A DNA stretch of 64,000 bases from Poecilobothrus nobilitatus. Taxonomy: Eukaryota; Arthropoda; Insecta; Diptera; Dolichopodidae. The position numbers and the translations under genes were made by a program. The notes beneath the pieces are model-generated. The model did no database searches. It had not been told where the DNA came from and saw only the letters and a list, made by a program, of their open reading frames with translations. Shown here in pieces: positions 24,106 to 35,358 of this stretch; the first letter of the stretch is position 1; every line of letters begins with the position of its first letter. Location of the stretch: positions 96,964,934-97,028,933 of the forward strand of contig OX352772.1 of NCBI GenBank assembly GCA_947095535.1. Direction: 5' to 3'.

Positions 24106-24311
24106 CTAAAGTTAAAAAAATAGTTTAAGTATATACATATTATTTTTACACAAAAAATGTATAACATATTATTACCTTTTATTGTGTTTTGGTAATTTAT
24201 AAAATTTTCTTTTCGGATCCTTTCTTTCACTTACAAAATTAGATACATCCCAAACATTTTAAATAATGTTTACCACCCATTATTCAAATATTATTTTTAA
24301 AAAATTTATTG

Positions 24312-25021
24312 AAAAATTCCAATATTTAAATTGCTATTAATAGTTTTTCCTGTTTACTCTCTGTGCTGTACAATTTAACTTTTACATCAAATTAATAAAC
24401 AATATCACTATAGTTTCATAACTATAATTTTATGTAGTAAGTAGATAAAGTGGCAGTGTGTCATGGGAATAAACGAACCACACATTTTTGATTGATGTAT
24501 TTAATGTAGACATTCTTGGTTAGTGGATCTACATTAAACACTTGGTTAATAATTTGGTTTAATTGTATAAGCGTGGCTTATTAACTTATAAGTTCTAGCA
24601 GGAAGTAAAGGTTGTTAGTATTGTGGAAGTTGTCAGGCAAGGTTAATGAAAACAAACCTAACTATGGATTTTATGTAGGTTATTCTTGGTTGTAAGCAAG
24701 GGTTTTTAACTTATAAGTTTTAGTAGGAGTAAAGGTTGTTGGTACTGTGGAAGTTTTCAGGCAAGGTTAATGAACTGAACAATGGATTTTATGTAAGTTC
24801 TTCCTTATAAAATAATAAAAATAAATAGTTTCCTATTAAACAATAAATACGTAAACAAGAAGATGTGTAATTCATAATTTTAGTTTTTAAAAGTTGTTAT
24901 TATTTACATAAATAGTAAAAAAAGAATTTTTTTAAGACAAACCAAGTTTGTTTTTATTGCCCAAATTTGGTGGATTTTATTTTTATTTGTAAAAGAATAC
25001 AAGAAAATATAAATCTGAAAA
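24312..25021 (+). repeat. Left terminal inverted repeat of the Polinton
   Basis: Reads as the reverse complement of 43,454-44,143 with few mismatches and small indels (for example GTGTGTCATGGGAATAAACG and TTTGATTGATGT.TTTAATGTAG in both). It contains an internal direct repeat of about 127 bp (AACTTATAAGTT..AG.AGG.AGTAAAGGTTGTT at 24,583 and 24,710), also present in the right copy. Confidence 0.95.
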
Positions 25022-25499
25022 CTATTTAATCAAACAACAACATTGAGTTAAATTTTTTATTTAAAATTTTATGTTTATAACAATGTAATATTTTTTTCTC
25101 TTTTTAAAATAAAAGAAGAACCTAAAATATGAAAGGAAAAATAAAAAAAAAATCTGAAAATGATTTAATAAAATAAACAACATGAATAAATATAAATAAA
25201 AATAAATAACTTTTACCTTTCCTATATTCTTATAAACTTACTTACCAGAACTTCCTAAATGAAAAACATAAACTAATCTAAAATAAGTTCTTATAATATA
25301 AAAGCAAATACATTTTAAATTTTAAATATTTTTTATTTATTATTACAATTTCCTTACTGGTTTTCAGCAAGTGGAAACATTTTTAAATCAGTGAGCAATA
25401 AACATACTTCTTCATTTCTATATACAAATAACGTCTTTGTTTTTATTTCATTTTCAAGTTCATTATTTATCATTTCCTAATATTTTTGAGGAAAGAAAA
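25022..25499. other. AT-rich spacer inside the Polinton
   Basis: Between the left repeat and the Gln-rich gene; no open frame. It could hold the 3' UTR of the minus-strand gene. Confidence 0.4.
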
Positions 25500-25620
25500 T
25501 TATAAAATTTTTGCTCCAAAAACCCATTTTACACCATAACAGGTGCTAATTTTTTTGATATTATTTAAAATATAGAGTCTGTTAGACTCCATATCTCTTA
25601 TTTTTAAGAATTTTTGTTTT

Positions 25621-25962
25621 TTACTTTTTGTTAAAGGCATCAAGAAAGCTTCGTTTTTTAGCCGGCTGTTGTTGTTCATCCGGTTGTTGCTGTTGCGGTT
25701 GTTGTTGTTGCTGTTGCTGTTGCTGTTGTTGTAATGGTTGTTGTTGTTCTTTTTGTTGATGGTATTGATGCTGTTATTCTTGTTGTTGATGGTGTTGATG
25801 TTGTTGTTCTTGCTGTTGTTGTAGCTGTTGATGCTGATAAGGTTGCTGATAATGTGTAAGTTTTTCGTCTTCTGTCTTCCCTTTCCTTCTTTTTGCTGGA
25901 AGACGCACAGCTGATGCATTGTCTGCCTCGTTAAAGAACATACTTATATATTCTTGCGCCAT
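25621..25962 (-). pseudogene. Gln-rich Polinton accessory protein with two basic clusters
   Basis: Reading on the minus strand from the ATG at 25,962, one frame runs 113 codons to the TAA at 25,621, with a single internal TAA at 25,774-25,776 (CAG/CAA context, so probably one late mutation). The product is MAQEYISMFFNEADN, a basic PAKRRKGK cluster, a ~65-residue stretch of Gln with His (CAG/CAA repeats), and a C-terminus QPAKKRSFLDAFNKK. The basic clusters look like nuclear localisation signals. I do not recognise the family. A longer Asn-rich frame over the same bases (25,919-25,500) is the shifted shadow of the repeat. Confidence 0.5.
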
Positions 25963-26084
25963 TGTTTTGTAAATTGTTAAATGATACTGTAACTACTCGT
26001 ATTCTACAAATTTCGCTGTATTTATACTAATTTAAAAAGTATTGAAGGTAAATTTAATTTTTTTTTTTATGTGAATAGATTTAA

Positions 26085-26330
26085 TATTTTTTGCTTGGTT
26101 TTTATTAAACTGTAATTTATTAGAATGTATTTTGACTGCAATGCTGGAAGATATATTTTTAATTCTTTTTTATTTTAAGATTGGTTTAAATTTGTGTTTT
26201 TATGTTTGTTTTTACTAAACTATAATTTATTAGAATGCCTTTAACTACAATGTTGCGAATTCATTCAATATTTTTTTATTTTAAGTTAGACGTGGTTTGA
26301 CTTAATATTTTTTGTTTTGATTTTCATTGA
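26085..26330 (+). repeat. ~108-bp tandem repeat inside the Polinton
   Basis: AAACTGTAATTTATTAGAATG at 26,109 recurs as AAACTATAATTTATTAGAAT at 26,217 (spacing 108 bp), with matching flanks. A third copy is cut by the LINE: its left part ends at about 26,330 and its right part (CTGTAATTTATCAGAAT) follows the LINE poly-A at 30,850. Confidence 0.7.
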
Positions 26331-26734
26331 ACGCAAAATATCTGACAAGTACGGAACTGTTTTATTTAGCTGCTTAATATAATTAAATTTCAAATATTTG
26401 AAATATTTATATTAAAGTGGAAAAATATTGAAAAAAAAATTTAAACTTATTAATTACTTTTCTTTAAAAGAAAAAAAAAAGAAAAACAAACTTAAATTAT
26501 TTCATTATAAACTTTCAATCATACTACTTTAAAGAGGGAAAGAAAGTACGGTTTACAAACAAAAATGGAGAAGTGAACACAGAACATTTACATTAAATAA
26601 TAAAAAAACATATATTACCTTATAACAATAACAAAATAACAAAAATATAATAAAAATAATTAAGAATTAATAAAAAAATAAGCAAACTCAGAGTAAATTA
26701 ACTATTGGCATAGTTAAATTTGGCATAGTTAAAT

Positions 26735-27719
26735 ATGCCAAAAATAAAAGTAAATAAAGGAAATATTCCAAAAGTATGTGTAGTGTGCAAAGATCTAATT
26801 CTAGAAGAATTTAAGGGAACCCAATGCAATGGAGGAGTATGTAGTAAGTTCTTCCATAATATATGTGCAAATGTCACAGATGAATAATCTAAGGCTGTAA
26901 GAAGTGGGAAAGCAAGCTGGACATGCCAAGAATGTTCTATAGAAAATGACAAGTCTTATGTGGTAATAGAGGACGAAGAGGAAAGTTTTGATCATAACAT
27001 AAGAAATATTGAAGAGCTATCCAAATTCGATCCAAGCAATTGTGATATAAAGAAAATGGCTGTGTTTCTCAAGATACTAGGAGCTGTAATAATTGATATA
27101 AAAACATCGCAAGTGCATGTGGGTGACATAATAGCGCAAAACCAAAATTTGTTACAGGAAAATGAAGAATTAAAAAAGCGTCTTGCTTTTACAGAGGAAA
27201 GAACAAATCAGTTGGAGTTTAGATTAAATAAACTTGAATATGACATTGATGATTCTAACAAGCAACACAACAAAAATAACATTGTATTGGCTGGTTTACC
27301 TGCAGAAGTTTTGAATCCCTTAAATGTAATGATCGATAAATCAAAAAAAATTGGTGCAAATATTTCTGAGGCAGATTTTTCTAGAATCAGTATTATTCGT
27401 CAACAAAAAAACTGAACAAAACTTTACACCTAGCCTGTTATATTTGGTAGAGTTGTCCTCACAAAAAGCAAAAAACGAGTTGATCGAAAGAAAAAGAATT
27501 TGCAAGCACTTATTCACATCGGAAATAAACTTAGCTACATCAAAGAATAATGAACTATTTTTTCGACATAATTTATCACCACTTCAAATTATATTATATC
27601 GTGAGGCAAAAAAATTTAAACTGGCAAAATAACTGCAGTATTTATGGGTCAGAGATGGACAAATCTTTCTTCGCCAAAATGAGAATAGCACGGTATATAA
27701 AATTCTTATAGCAAGGTAT
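26735..27719 (+). pseudogene. LINE ORF1 with PHD finger and coiled coil
   Basis: From the ATG at 26,735: a PHD-type Cys4-His-Cys3 zinc finger (VCVVCKDL, CNGGVCSKFFHNIC, WTCQEC, residues ~12-70), interrupted by one TGA/TAA-type stop near 26,885. Then comes a helical region with a coiled coil (NQNLLQENEELKKRL, residues ~130-175) and an RRM-like part (NIVLAGLPAE). After a frameshift near 27,410, the C-terminal domain reads FFRHNLSPLQIILYREAKK and VRDGQIFLRQNEN. PHD-containing ORF1 proteins are known from CR1-group LINEs, where they bind RNA as chaperones. Its frames 26,960-27,415 and 27,351-27,632 are parts of this one gene. Confidence 0.8.
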
Positions 27720-28316
27720 AAAAAATGGTAAATAACTTTTCAATTGATTTCTTATGTAAATTCCCTGAAAAGCCTTTACCCAATCATGAATTATTTTTTG
27801 TTAAGTTAAACAATATATTTTTTTTCTTATGTTATTTTTGTATTTTTTATTTTTACTTTTTTATTCTAATTCATTTTTATAATATCAAAAAAAGCTTAAA
27901 ATATTCTAAATTATTTCAAAAGTTAAAAATGCACATAAACCTTAAAAATAATCTTAAAAATTATATTAATATAAACTTTTTAAATTTTATTTTAACAATT
28001 ATTATATTTAATTCAATATTAATTTTATTTCGATTTAATTACAAAAGACTATTATTTATCGTATGCTATATTAATTTGAATTTAAAAAAAACAATTTATT
28101 ATTTTAAAATTGTGAAACAAATAATTACACTTTATTTATTTTATTATTATGTTCTGCACGATACAATTATGAATAGTAGTACCAAAAAAACACCTGATAA
28201 CTCATTTTATACGATAAACAAAGTAATCAAAAATATGTGTACATATATTCATCTCTTTCTAGAATATTGTAATCTTATACGAACGTCATTTAGTAATTTA
28301 TTAAAATGTAATAAGT

Positions 28317-30623
28317 ATGGATACATATGATGATGTTGCCGTTGTAGATAATTTAAACATAAATTACTATACAGAGCTAGACAGCCTTATTATCAAATCT
28401 AATTATAATAAAAATTTTAAAATATTATATTTAAATATTCGAAGCTTAAGAAATAAATTAGAGGATTTAGAGGTTCTTATTAAATCTTTCGAATTGGATA
28501 TTCATGTAATTCTTTTAACAGAAACATGGTTAATAGAATCAGAAAATATATTTTTTAATTTAGCCGGTTATACTGCTTATTTCTTTCATCGTTCAAAGCC
28601 TTATGGTGAAGTAGGTATCTACGTCAGGCAAAATATTAGTAGTACTTTGATTTTAAAAGAAGAATTTCAAAACTCGAATACATTAATAGGAAAATTATTG
28701 AAAGAGAATTGCAATATTTCTGGTGTATATAAATCATAATACAGCATAATACAAATTTTGATGATTTTATCCAATTTTTAGATGATCATACACTAAAAAA
28801 TGAAAACTCATAAATATTGGGTGATTTTAATATTAACTTACTCAATACAGTCAGCCCGGAAGTAGAACATTTCACAAATACCTTACTCAGTAACGGATAT
28901 GTAATTTGCAACAGGTTAACTGAAAAATATGCTAGGAGATTCGGAATGAATACTAAAACTATAATAGATCACGTATTAACAGATTTAGTCAAGTACCGAT
29001 ACTACTTACACATTGTAGACACAGATCTCTCAGACCATCAAATGTTATTTGTCAGTATAGATAAATGTCTCAAATTAGAAAAGCATTCCAAAGTTAAAAC
29101 TGTTGTAGATTACAACTCTATTGAAAGTGATGAAATTTGGAATGAAGTTAGTAGTTTACCTGACTTTGACAATTTAGTGGGCGAGTTAACTGATCTTATA
29201 ATAAGAAATACAAAGCAAACTCCTTTTAAAAATAAAAATAAGCATGAATGGATGAATGATGAAATTGCGAGAGCTATGAGAATTAGGGATTCCTTTTATA
29301 AATTTAAAAAGAAATACCCAGAGGACACACATATAAAGGAACATTTTCAACATAAGATAAAGACAAAAAATTTAGTCAAACAAGCCAAACAAAAACTTTA
29401 TCAAGAGGAACTAACACGAGATCCCTCCAATACTAAAAAATTTTGGAACTTGCGTAAAAAAATTATGTTTAGTAGGACCACTGATTATATTGAATGTTGT
29501 ATTAAAACTCTGAAGATCGATAAGGTCGATATTGACAATCAAAGGGAAATTGCTGACCATTTTAATAAATATTTTGTCAATGTTACAAAGGAAATTGAAG
29601 TTTCAAATGAAAGTATAGATTATAATTATCTAAATAGCAACTACCTATTTAATATTCACTCTGCTTTTGAATTAACACCAACTAATTTAGAGGCAGTCAA
29701 TCAAGCCATTAGTAAATTAAAGTAGGCAGCAGCTACAGGCTTTGACCTTATTTCAGCTAAATTTATTAAAAGATTCTCCAAACAACTTTCCCCTATTCTG
29801 GTCGAATTCATAAATACTTCTTTTGAAATTAAAATTTTCCCGCAAGCCCTAAAAACTGCAATTGTTATTCCTATATTTAAAACTGGAGATAAAAGAAACC
29901 CTTCAAACTATAGGCCGATTTCATTGTTGACTGTATTTTCAAAAATATTTGAAACTATAGTCAAAAAACGTTTAAACTACTTTTTAAAAAACAATAATAT
30001 CTTAAATAATGCTCAATATAGCTTTGAAGAAAATTAAAACACAACAGCGTTTTCACAACAGAAATTTCGTTAAAAACTGCAATCGAAAGCGACCTTATTT
30101 TAATTGGAGAATGGCTGCAAAGCATCGTTTAAACCAAAATATAAAAAAAACAAAGATTATTGTGTTTAAAAACAAAATTCTTTTGAAGCCCAGCTTCTGT
30201 TATAAAAACAGTCGAATCAAAGTTGTTAAATCTTTTAATTACCTTGGTCTCTTTATAGACTTTAATTTAAAATGGGATGTGCATATTGACCATATAACTA
30301 GGAAAATATTTTTTTATATTTCCATATATAGGTTACGTATGTACATTAATGATAGTCACCTATATATGATATACTGCTCATATATTCTCTCCAATATTAC
30401 ATACCTAAATCCAATATGGAGTAGTACGTCATTATCCAATGTAAACAAAATTAATGTTCTGCACAAAAAAACTATCAAAACTATTCATAAATCAAATAAT
30501 CAAAATAAAAACTGTTTGTATAAGTGTTTGAAAACTTTCAATGAGTTACCAACTGAATTGAAGAATATTGATAATATAGTATTATTTAAACATAAAATTA
30601 GGGAACATATTAATTCTATATAA
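28317..30623 (+). pseudogene. LINE ORF2 (endonuclease and reverse transcriptase), RT core deleted
   Basis: From the ATG at 28,317: endonuclease start FKILYLNIRSLRNKLEDLEV and LLTETWL (CR1-type), then a frameshift region near 28,735, then LGDFNINLL (28,819), IIDHVLTD and TDLSDHQMLF (catalytic SDH). The RT begins at GFDLISAKFIKRF (29,739) with TAIVIPIFKTGDKRNPSNYR and PISLLTVFSKIFETIVKKR, and then jumps, near 30,020-30,130, straight to the thumb (KSFNYLGLFIDFNLKWDVHI). The catalytic FADD/YADD box is therefore gone. The C-terminal part to 30,623 is open. Stops occur at 28,737, 28,811 and 29,723. Confidence 0.85.
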
Positions 30624-30958
30624 ATAATCTTGTGAGTTTGTTTCTCAATTATTTATTTATTTTTTTATTTTCTTTTTTGTTATTTATATCTTATTTCAAT
30701 ATTTAAATTTGACGTTTATTTATTAAAAATTATGCGACCATACGGCTACGACTAAGGTTTTTAGTTTTAAGTAAAATCTATAGATAAATTGTAAATATTA
30801 CTGTATTAATCAAAAAAAATGATTGAATTAATAAAGAAAAAAAAAAAAAACTGTAATTTATCAGAATATCTTTTATTTGCAATGTTACAAATTAAAACCT
30901 TTTAAAAGGAAAACAAAAATCGATTTTAATCGTTAAGTCGTGTTTAGTGTTTTTTTAC

Positions 30959-33900
30959 ATGAAAAGATGTCCAAAAAAATTATTTTACAAAAATTTATGG
31001 ATGCAAATTCGACAAATTCAGAAATAATATACGATATTCTATTGAAAATGTCAGTTTGACTTTCGTAAAACGGTATAATGTACGTAGTCGTAAGATAAAA
31101 TTTTACATTAAACCAGTACCGGTTAACGCACATCCAATCAATTGGATTAAAGGTGTTATACATGGTATAGTAAAAGATAGTACAAAAATGTGTAACCAGG
31201 AGATATGATAGGAATCACATTTTGCGGAGAGAGCGTTCCAGCATTCCTAAATTTTAAATTGGCTAATGATTTCAAATTTTCAGACATTTGGGATATAATA
31301 TCGAAAGTTTTTCAAAGTAATTCAGAAGGTAACATGATTTTTAATTTAAGCATGATTTTTAATTTAATGGACTTTAATGTTTTGGACTTTTTATTTACTT
31401 TCTATTTTAAATTAACCGCTTTCAGTACAGACAAATTTTTCAAGGTAATTCCACAAGTCAGTTTACCCTGTTGGAAGCGGAAGAAGTAAAACGTTTATAA
31501 GTTTTGAACAGGAATCTAAACAAAAAAAGAAATAATTTCAATCAGAAATGAAGACAATTTATGTAAGGTTGCGGAATACCTGCATTGAAAAAATTTCATG
31601 AAAGTTTAAAAAATTATAACATTTTTGTATATAAATATGGAATGCAAGGCAGAGATGTAATATTTTATGGAGGCTATATTGGCAAAATAATTAATTTGTT
31701 GTATAACAACAATCATTATAATGTAATTGTTTCACTCACTGCAGCATTTTCTACAGATTATTATTGTTAACAATTCCACATTCCACATCAAATCAATCAT
31801 TCCACATTCCAATCAAAATCAACATAGATGTTCAAAAACCTGTCCTTGTTGTCAAAAATCACCTACAAATACAAAAATAAATATAAAAAATATATTATGC
31901 AAGGACTGTAATTGTTCTTTTCGAGGTCAAATGTGTTTTGAGAACCATAAAGCCTCGACTTCGATCAAAATTAGCTTATGTGAAGAAATTAGAAAATATA
32001 AAAACTGTTTAAAAGTTTATAAAGCAGCCTTGTTCCGGAAGATCACCAATGTTACATTCAGCAGGCCAAAAATAAGAATACAAATAAGAATAAAGATGTT
32101 TCTGAAAGTTTCCTATACATATTTTACGACTTGGAGACTAGACAAGAAAAAATTGTGTCAACAGAAATAAAACATCATGAGTTAAATTTATGTGTAATTC
32201 AACAAAAATGTCACTTGTGCATCGAAAACAATTCATTAGTGTTTTGTAGAGAAAGTTTTGGTTATAGAGAAAAACAATTTGAAAACGTATTTATAATAAA
32301 AAACTTGATGGAGTACATTTTACCATTAAGAAACACTTTTAAGAATATTATTGTCATTGCCCACAATGGACAGGCTTTTGATCACCAATTTTTATTAAGC
32401 TATATATTAATTGAAACTACCATTCAATCAAAATTAATTATGCGTGTAACAAAAATTATATTAATGATAATAGATAATATAAAATTTATAGATTCGCTTA
32501 ATTATTTTCCAATGGCACTTGAATTTATTAAAAGCATTTAATTGACGAACAACTTTAAAAAAGAGGTTATTTCCCTCATTTATTTAACACGATTAAAAAT
32601 AAAAATTATAATGGACGTTTACCCAAATTAAATATTATTCCCCTGATACAATGAAAGAAAGGGATTTTTAAAATTTTATGAAGAAAATAAAAAATGCAAA
32701 TTCAATATGCAAAAGAAGATACTGTGCTAATGACGTCAGAATTTTGGCTGAAGGTTGCGTGTTTTAGAAAAATGGTTTTAGAAGAATGCAGAGTTGCATC
32801 GTTTTTGGAAGCGACCACTATAGCATCTGCTTGTAGCCTTGCATATCGTCGGAATTTTCTAAAACCTAATACAATAGGTATCATTCTTAAAAATGGATAC
32901 AGACTTGCAGATAAATAGCCCAAAATTGCCACACAGTTAATTTGGGAACAAGATTCACGACAAATTAATTTACAATGTGTATTAAATGGCAGACAAAAAA
33001 TTGTTGGGGGTTTTAAAGTAGATAGTTTTTGTGAAAGAACCAATGAAATATTTGAATTTTATGGATGCTATTACCACGGACATCCTAAATGTTTAACCAG
33101 CAATCGAGATGTGAGCTTGTTTAATAGTAATGATCATACCCTTAACCAAATATATGAAAGAACGGTAGTTAAATCTGAGTATTTAAAATCTCTTGGATAC
33201 AATTTAATTGAAAAGTGGGAATGTAAATTTTGCGAGGAAATGAGGTGTAATAAAAATATGGACTACTTGAGAAATCATTTATTAACTAATACTAAACATC
33301 TACATCCTAGAGATGCATTTTATGGTGGGAGAACCGGAAATATGTATACACACTATAAATTTAAGGCTGGAGGAAAATAAAATATATAGATGTATGTTCA
33401 TTGTATCTATATGTTTGCAAACGAGGAAAATTTCCTGTTTTTCATCCTACAATATATGTAGGAGAATATGATTGTTCTAAACTAAACATAGAAAAGATCG
33501 ATGGAATTAGTAAAATTTTACCTCCAACTAATTTACTACACCCAGTTCTTCCAATAAACAAAACAATAAGCTAATGTTTTCGTTTTGCAAAACGTGCAGT
33601 GAAGAAACACATCAAGGAGAATTTTGTCAACATTTTGATAACGAGTGGACTTTAATATAACATGGGTAATAGATGAAGTTCTAAAAGCTGTTGAAAAGAA
33701 TTACGAACTTTTGAACATTTACGAGGTTTGGGAATATAAAACTATAAGTGATGTTAAATTAAATAATGCTGATGGTTTATTTAACGCCATGATGAATAAA
33801 TTTATCAAAGTAAAACAACAAGCTTCAGGCTCTTTAGTCCCTTACTGAGAAAGACAAAGAAACATATATAAAAAAAATTTTCAATATAGAAGACATCAAA

Positions 33901-34703
33901 TTAGAATATCATAAAATTGTCAACAATCCTGGTTTAAGATCTTTTGCTAAAATAATTTTAAATTCATTTTGGGGCAAATTTGGCCAGAAAGAGAACCAAC
34001 AACAAAACAAAATTTTAAACCAACTGAATTTTATAAAATGTATTTGAATTTTATAAAATGTTAACAAATCCTTTTATAGAGATATGTCAAATACTACCTA
34101 TAAATGAAGAATATATAGTGGTGAGTTGGCAATACAAAGTTGAAGTTGAAATTTCTTTAGCAACAGTTAACATTAGTATAACAGCTTTTACAACAACACA
34201 AGCTCATCTTGAACTTTACAGTTATTTGGAGAAATTAGGTAATAGAGTATTATATTATGACACAGACTCTGCCATTTATATATCGCGAAAAGACGAATTT
34301 GATCCCCCCCCCGAATTTGTGGTAGAAATGACAGATGAATTAGAGAGTGTTATGGAGCTGGAAGTTACATCACGGAATTTGTCTGTGGAGGTCCTAAAAT
34401 TATGGATACGAAGTGTACTGCACAAAAGATAACAACAGAAAACTTGTATGTAAAGTAAAAGGAATTCGTTTATTAACAGGCCTCGCAAAAAATTAATTTT
34501 GATACAATTAAAGAAGCAATTTCAAATCCTGCAGAAAACGAAAATATATATATAATTTCATATAATATTCGTAGAAATAAAATAAAATTGCAGTACGCGA
34601 AATAAAAACATATTATCCTAAGCCAGAGAAACGCAAATTTAATGAAGATGCTAGCTCTTTTCCATATGGAAATAAAAGATTTCAAAAAAATATTAAAAAA
34701 TAA
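30959..34703 (+). pseudogene. polB: Polinton protein-primed DNA polymerase B
   Basis: A ~1,200-codon polymerase relic in at least eight frames. In order: FYIKPVPVNAHPINWIKGVI and DMIGITFCGES..FLNFKLAN (31,100-31,270) from the N-terminal extension; NNNHYNVIVSLTAAFS (31,708); a Cys-rich zinc-binding block CSKTCPCCQKS...CKDCNCSF (31,831-31,925); exonuclease motif I, FYDLET, at about 32,120-32,137; exonuclease motif II, AHNGQAFDHQFL (32,360); polymerase-domain pieces VVKSEYLKSLGYNLIEKWEC (33,165) and NSFWGKFGQ (about 33,961-33,988); and the catalytic motif C, YYDTDSAIY (34,253-34,279). It ends with PYGNKRFQKN at 34,703. In Polintons this enzyme replicates the element using a terminal protein as primer. 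Both DxE and DTDS residues survive but the frame does not. Confidence 0.93.
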
Positions 34704-35358
34704 AACAAATAAATCTATAATTTTGATATTATGTTATTATTTTTATAAAAAAAAAATGATTATAAATTCAAAATGTAAATAAATACTTAATAACTTTACG
34801 ATTATTTAAATAATTTCTTTTTTATTTATCCAAGTATAATGCGAATCATCAAAGCCTAGCCATTTAACGAAAACACGATTACCTTGTTTTTTCAGAATAT
34901 TTTCTACAAGAGAAGTATCTGGACATTTTAAAGGTGTAAGCTCAGCTTGATGAAAACCTCCGGAAATTGGCGTATCAGTATAGTCTGATCATTAATATGT
35001 AACAGGATAAGTAGTATTGATCTTTTCAATTTTAAATATTTCAGATGACCAATTTGGTGGATAACCTTTTTCGAAATTACCTTTATATTTACTTATTCTT
35101 ACAAAATTTCCAACCTTGTACTTATTTTTGAAAAATTTTATGTTCCATATATACATTTCTAAGTATATTTTTTTCGTTGTTCTTTGTAATTTTTTGAGGA
35201 GGAAATTTTATGTTTTGTTGAATTATATTCTTTTATTAATGATTGTACAATAGGTAATCATTTATAGTTTCCATTAAAACTAAATTTTTTCCACATGGAA
35301 TTTTTCAATGTACTGTTAAATAGTTCAACAATTGATGCTTTTAATTCGCTAAATATAT

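Larger units (their letters stand above)
26331..30849 (+). mobile_element. CR1-like LINE inserted in the Polinton
   Basis: Full-length layout: 5' UTR of ~400 bp, ORF1 with a PHD finger, ORF2 with endonuclease and RT, 3' UTR and an A-rich tail (30,835-30,849). The insertion interrupts the third copy of a Polinton tandem repeat, which fixes both ends to within a few bases. The catalytic part of RT is deleted. It must be younger than the Polinton. Confidence 0.85.

Noticed and set aside
25500..25919. 139-codon Asn-rich protein on the minus strand
   Set aside because: It reads the same CAG/CAA-type tract in a shifted frame; the frame starting at 25,962 has sensible ends, basic clusters and Gln coding, and is preferred.
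27725..28330. 201-codon hydrophobic protein between LINE ORF1 and ORF2
   Set aside because: Composition (Phe, Ile, Leu, Tyr, Asn, Lys) is what very AT-rich DNA gives in one frame; the region lies between the two LINE ORFs and shows no family motif. It may be a chance frame.
32702..33043. 113-codon minus-strand frame inside polB
   Set aside because: Shadow of the plus-strand polymerase, which has recognisable motifs on either side.
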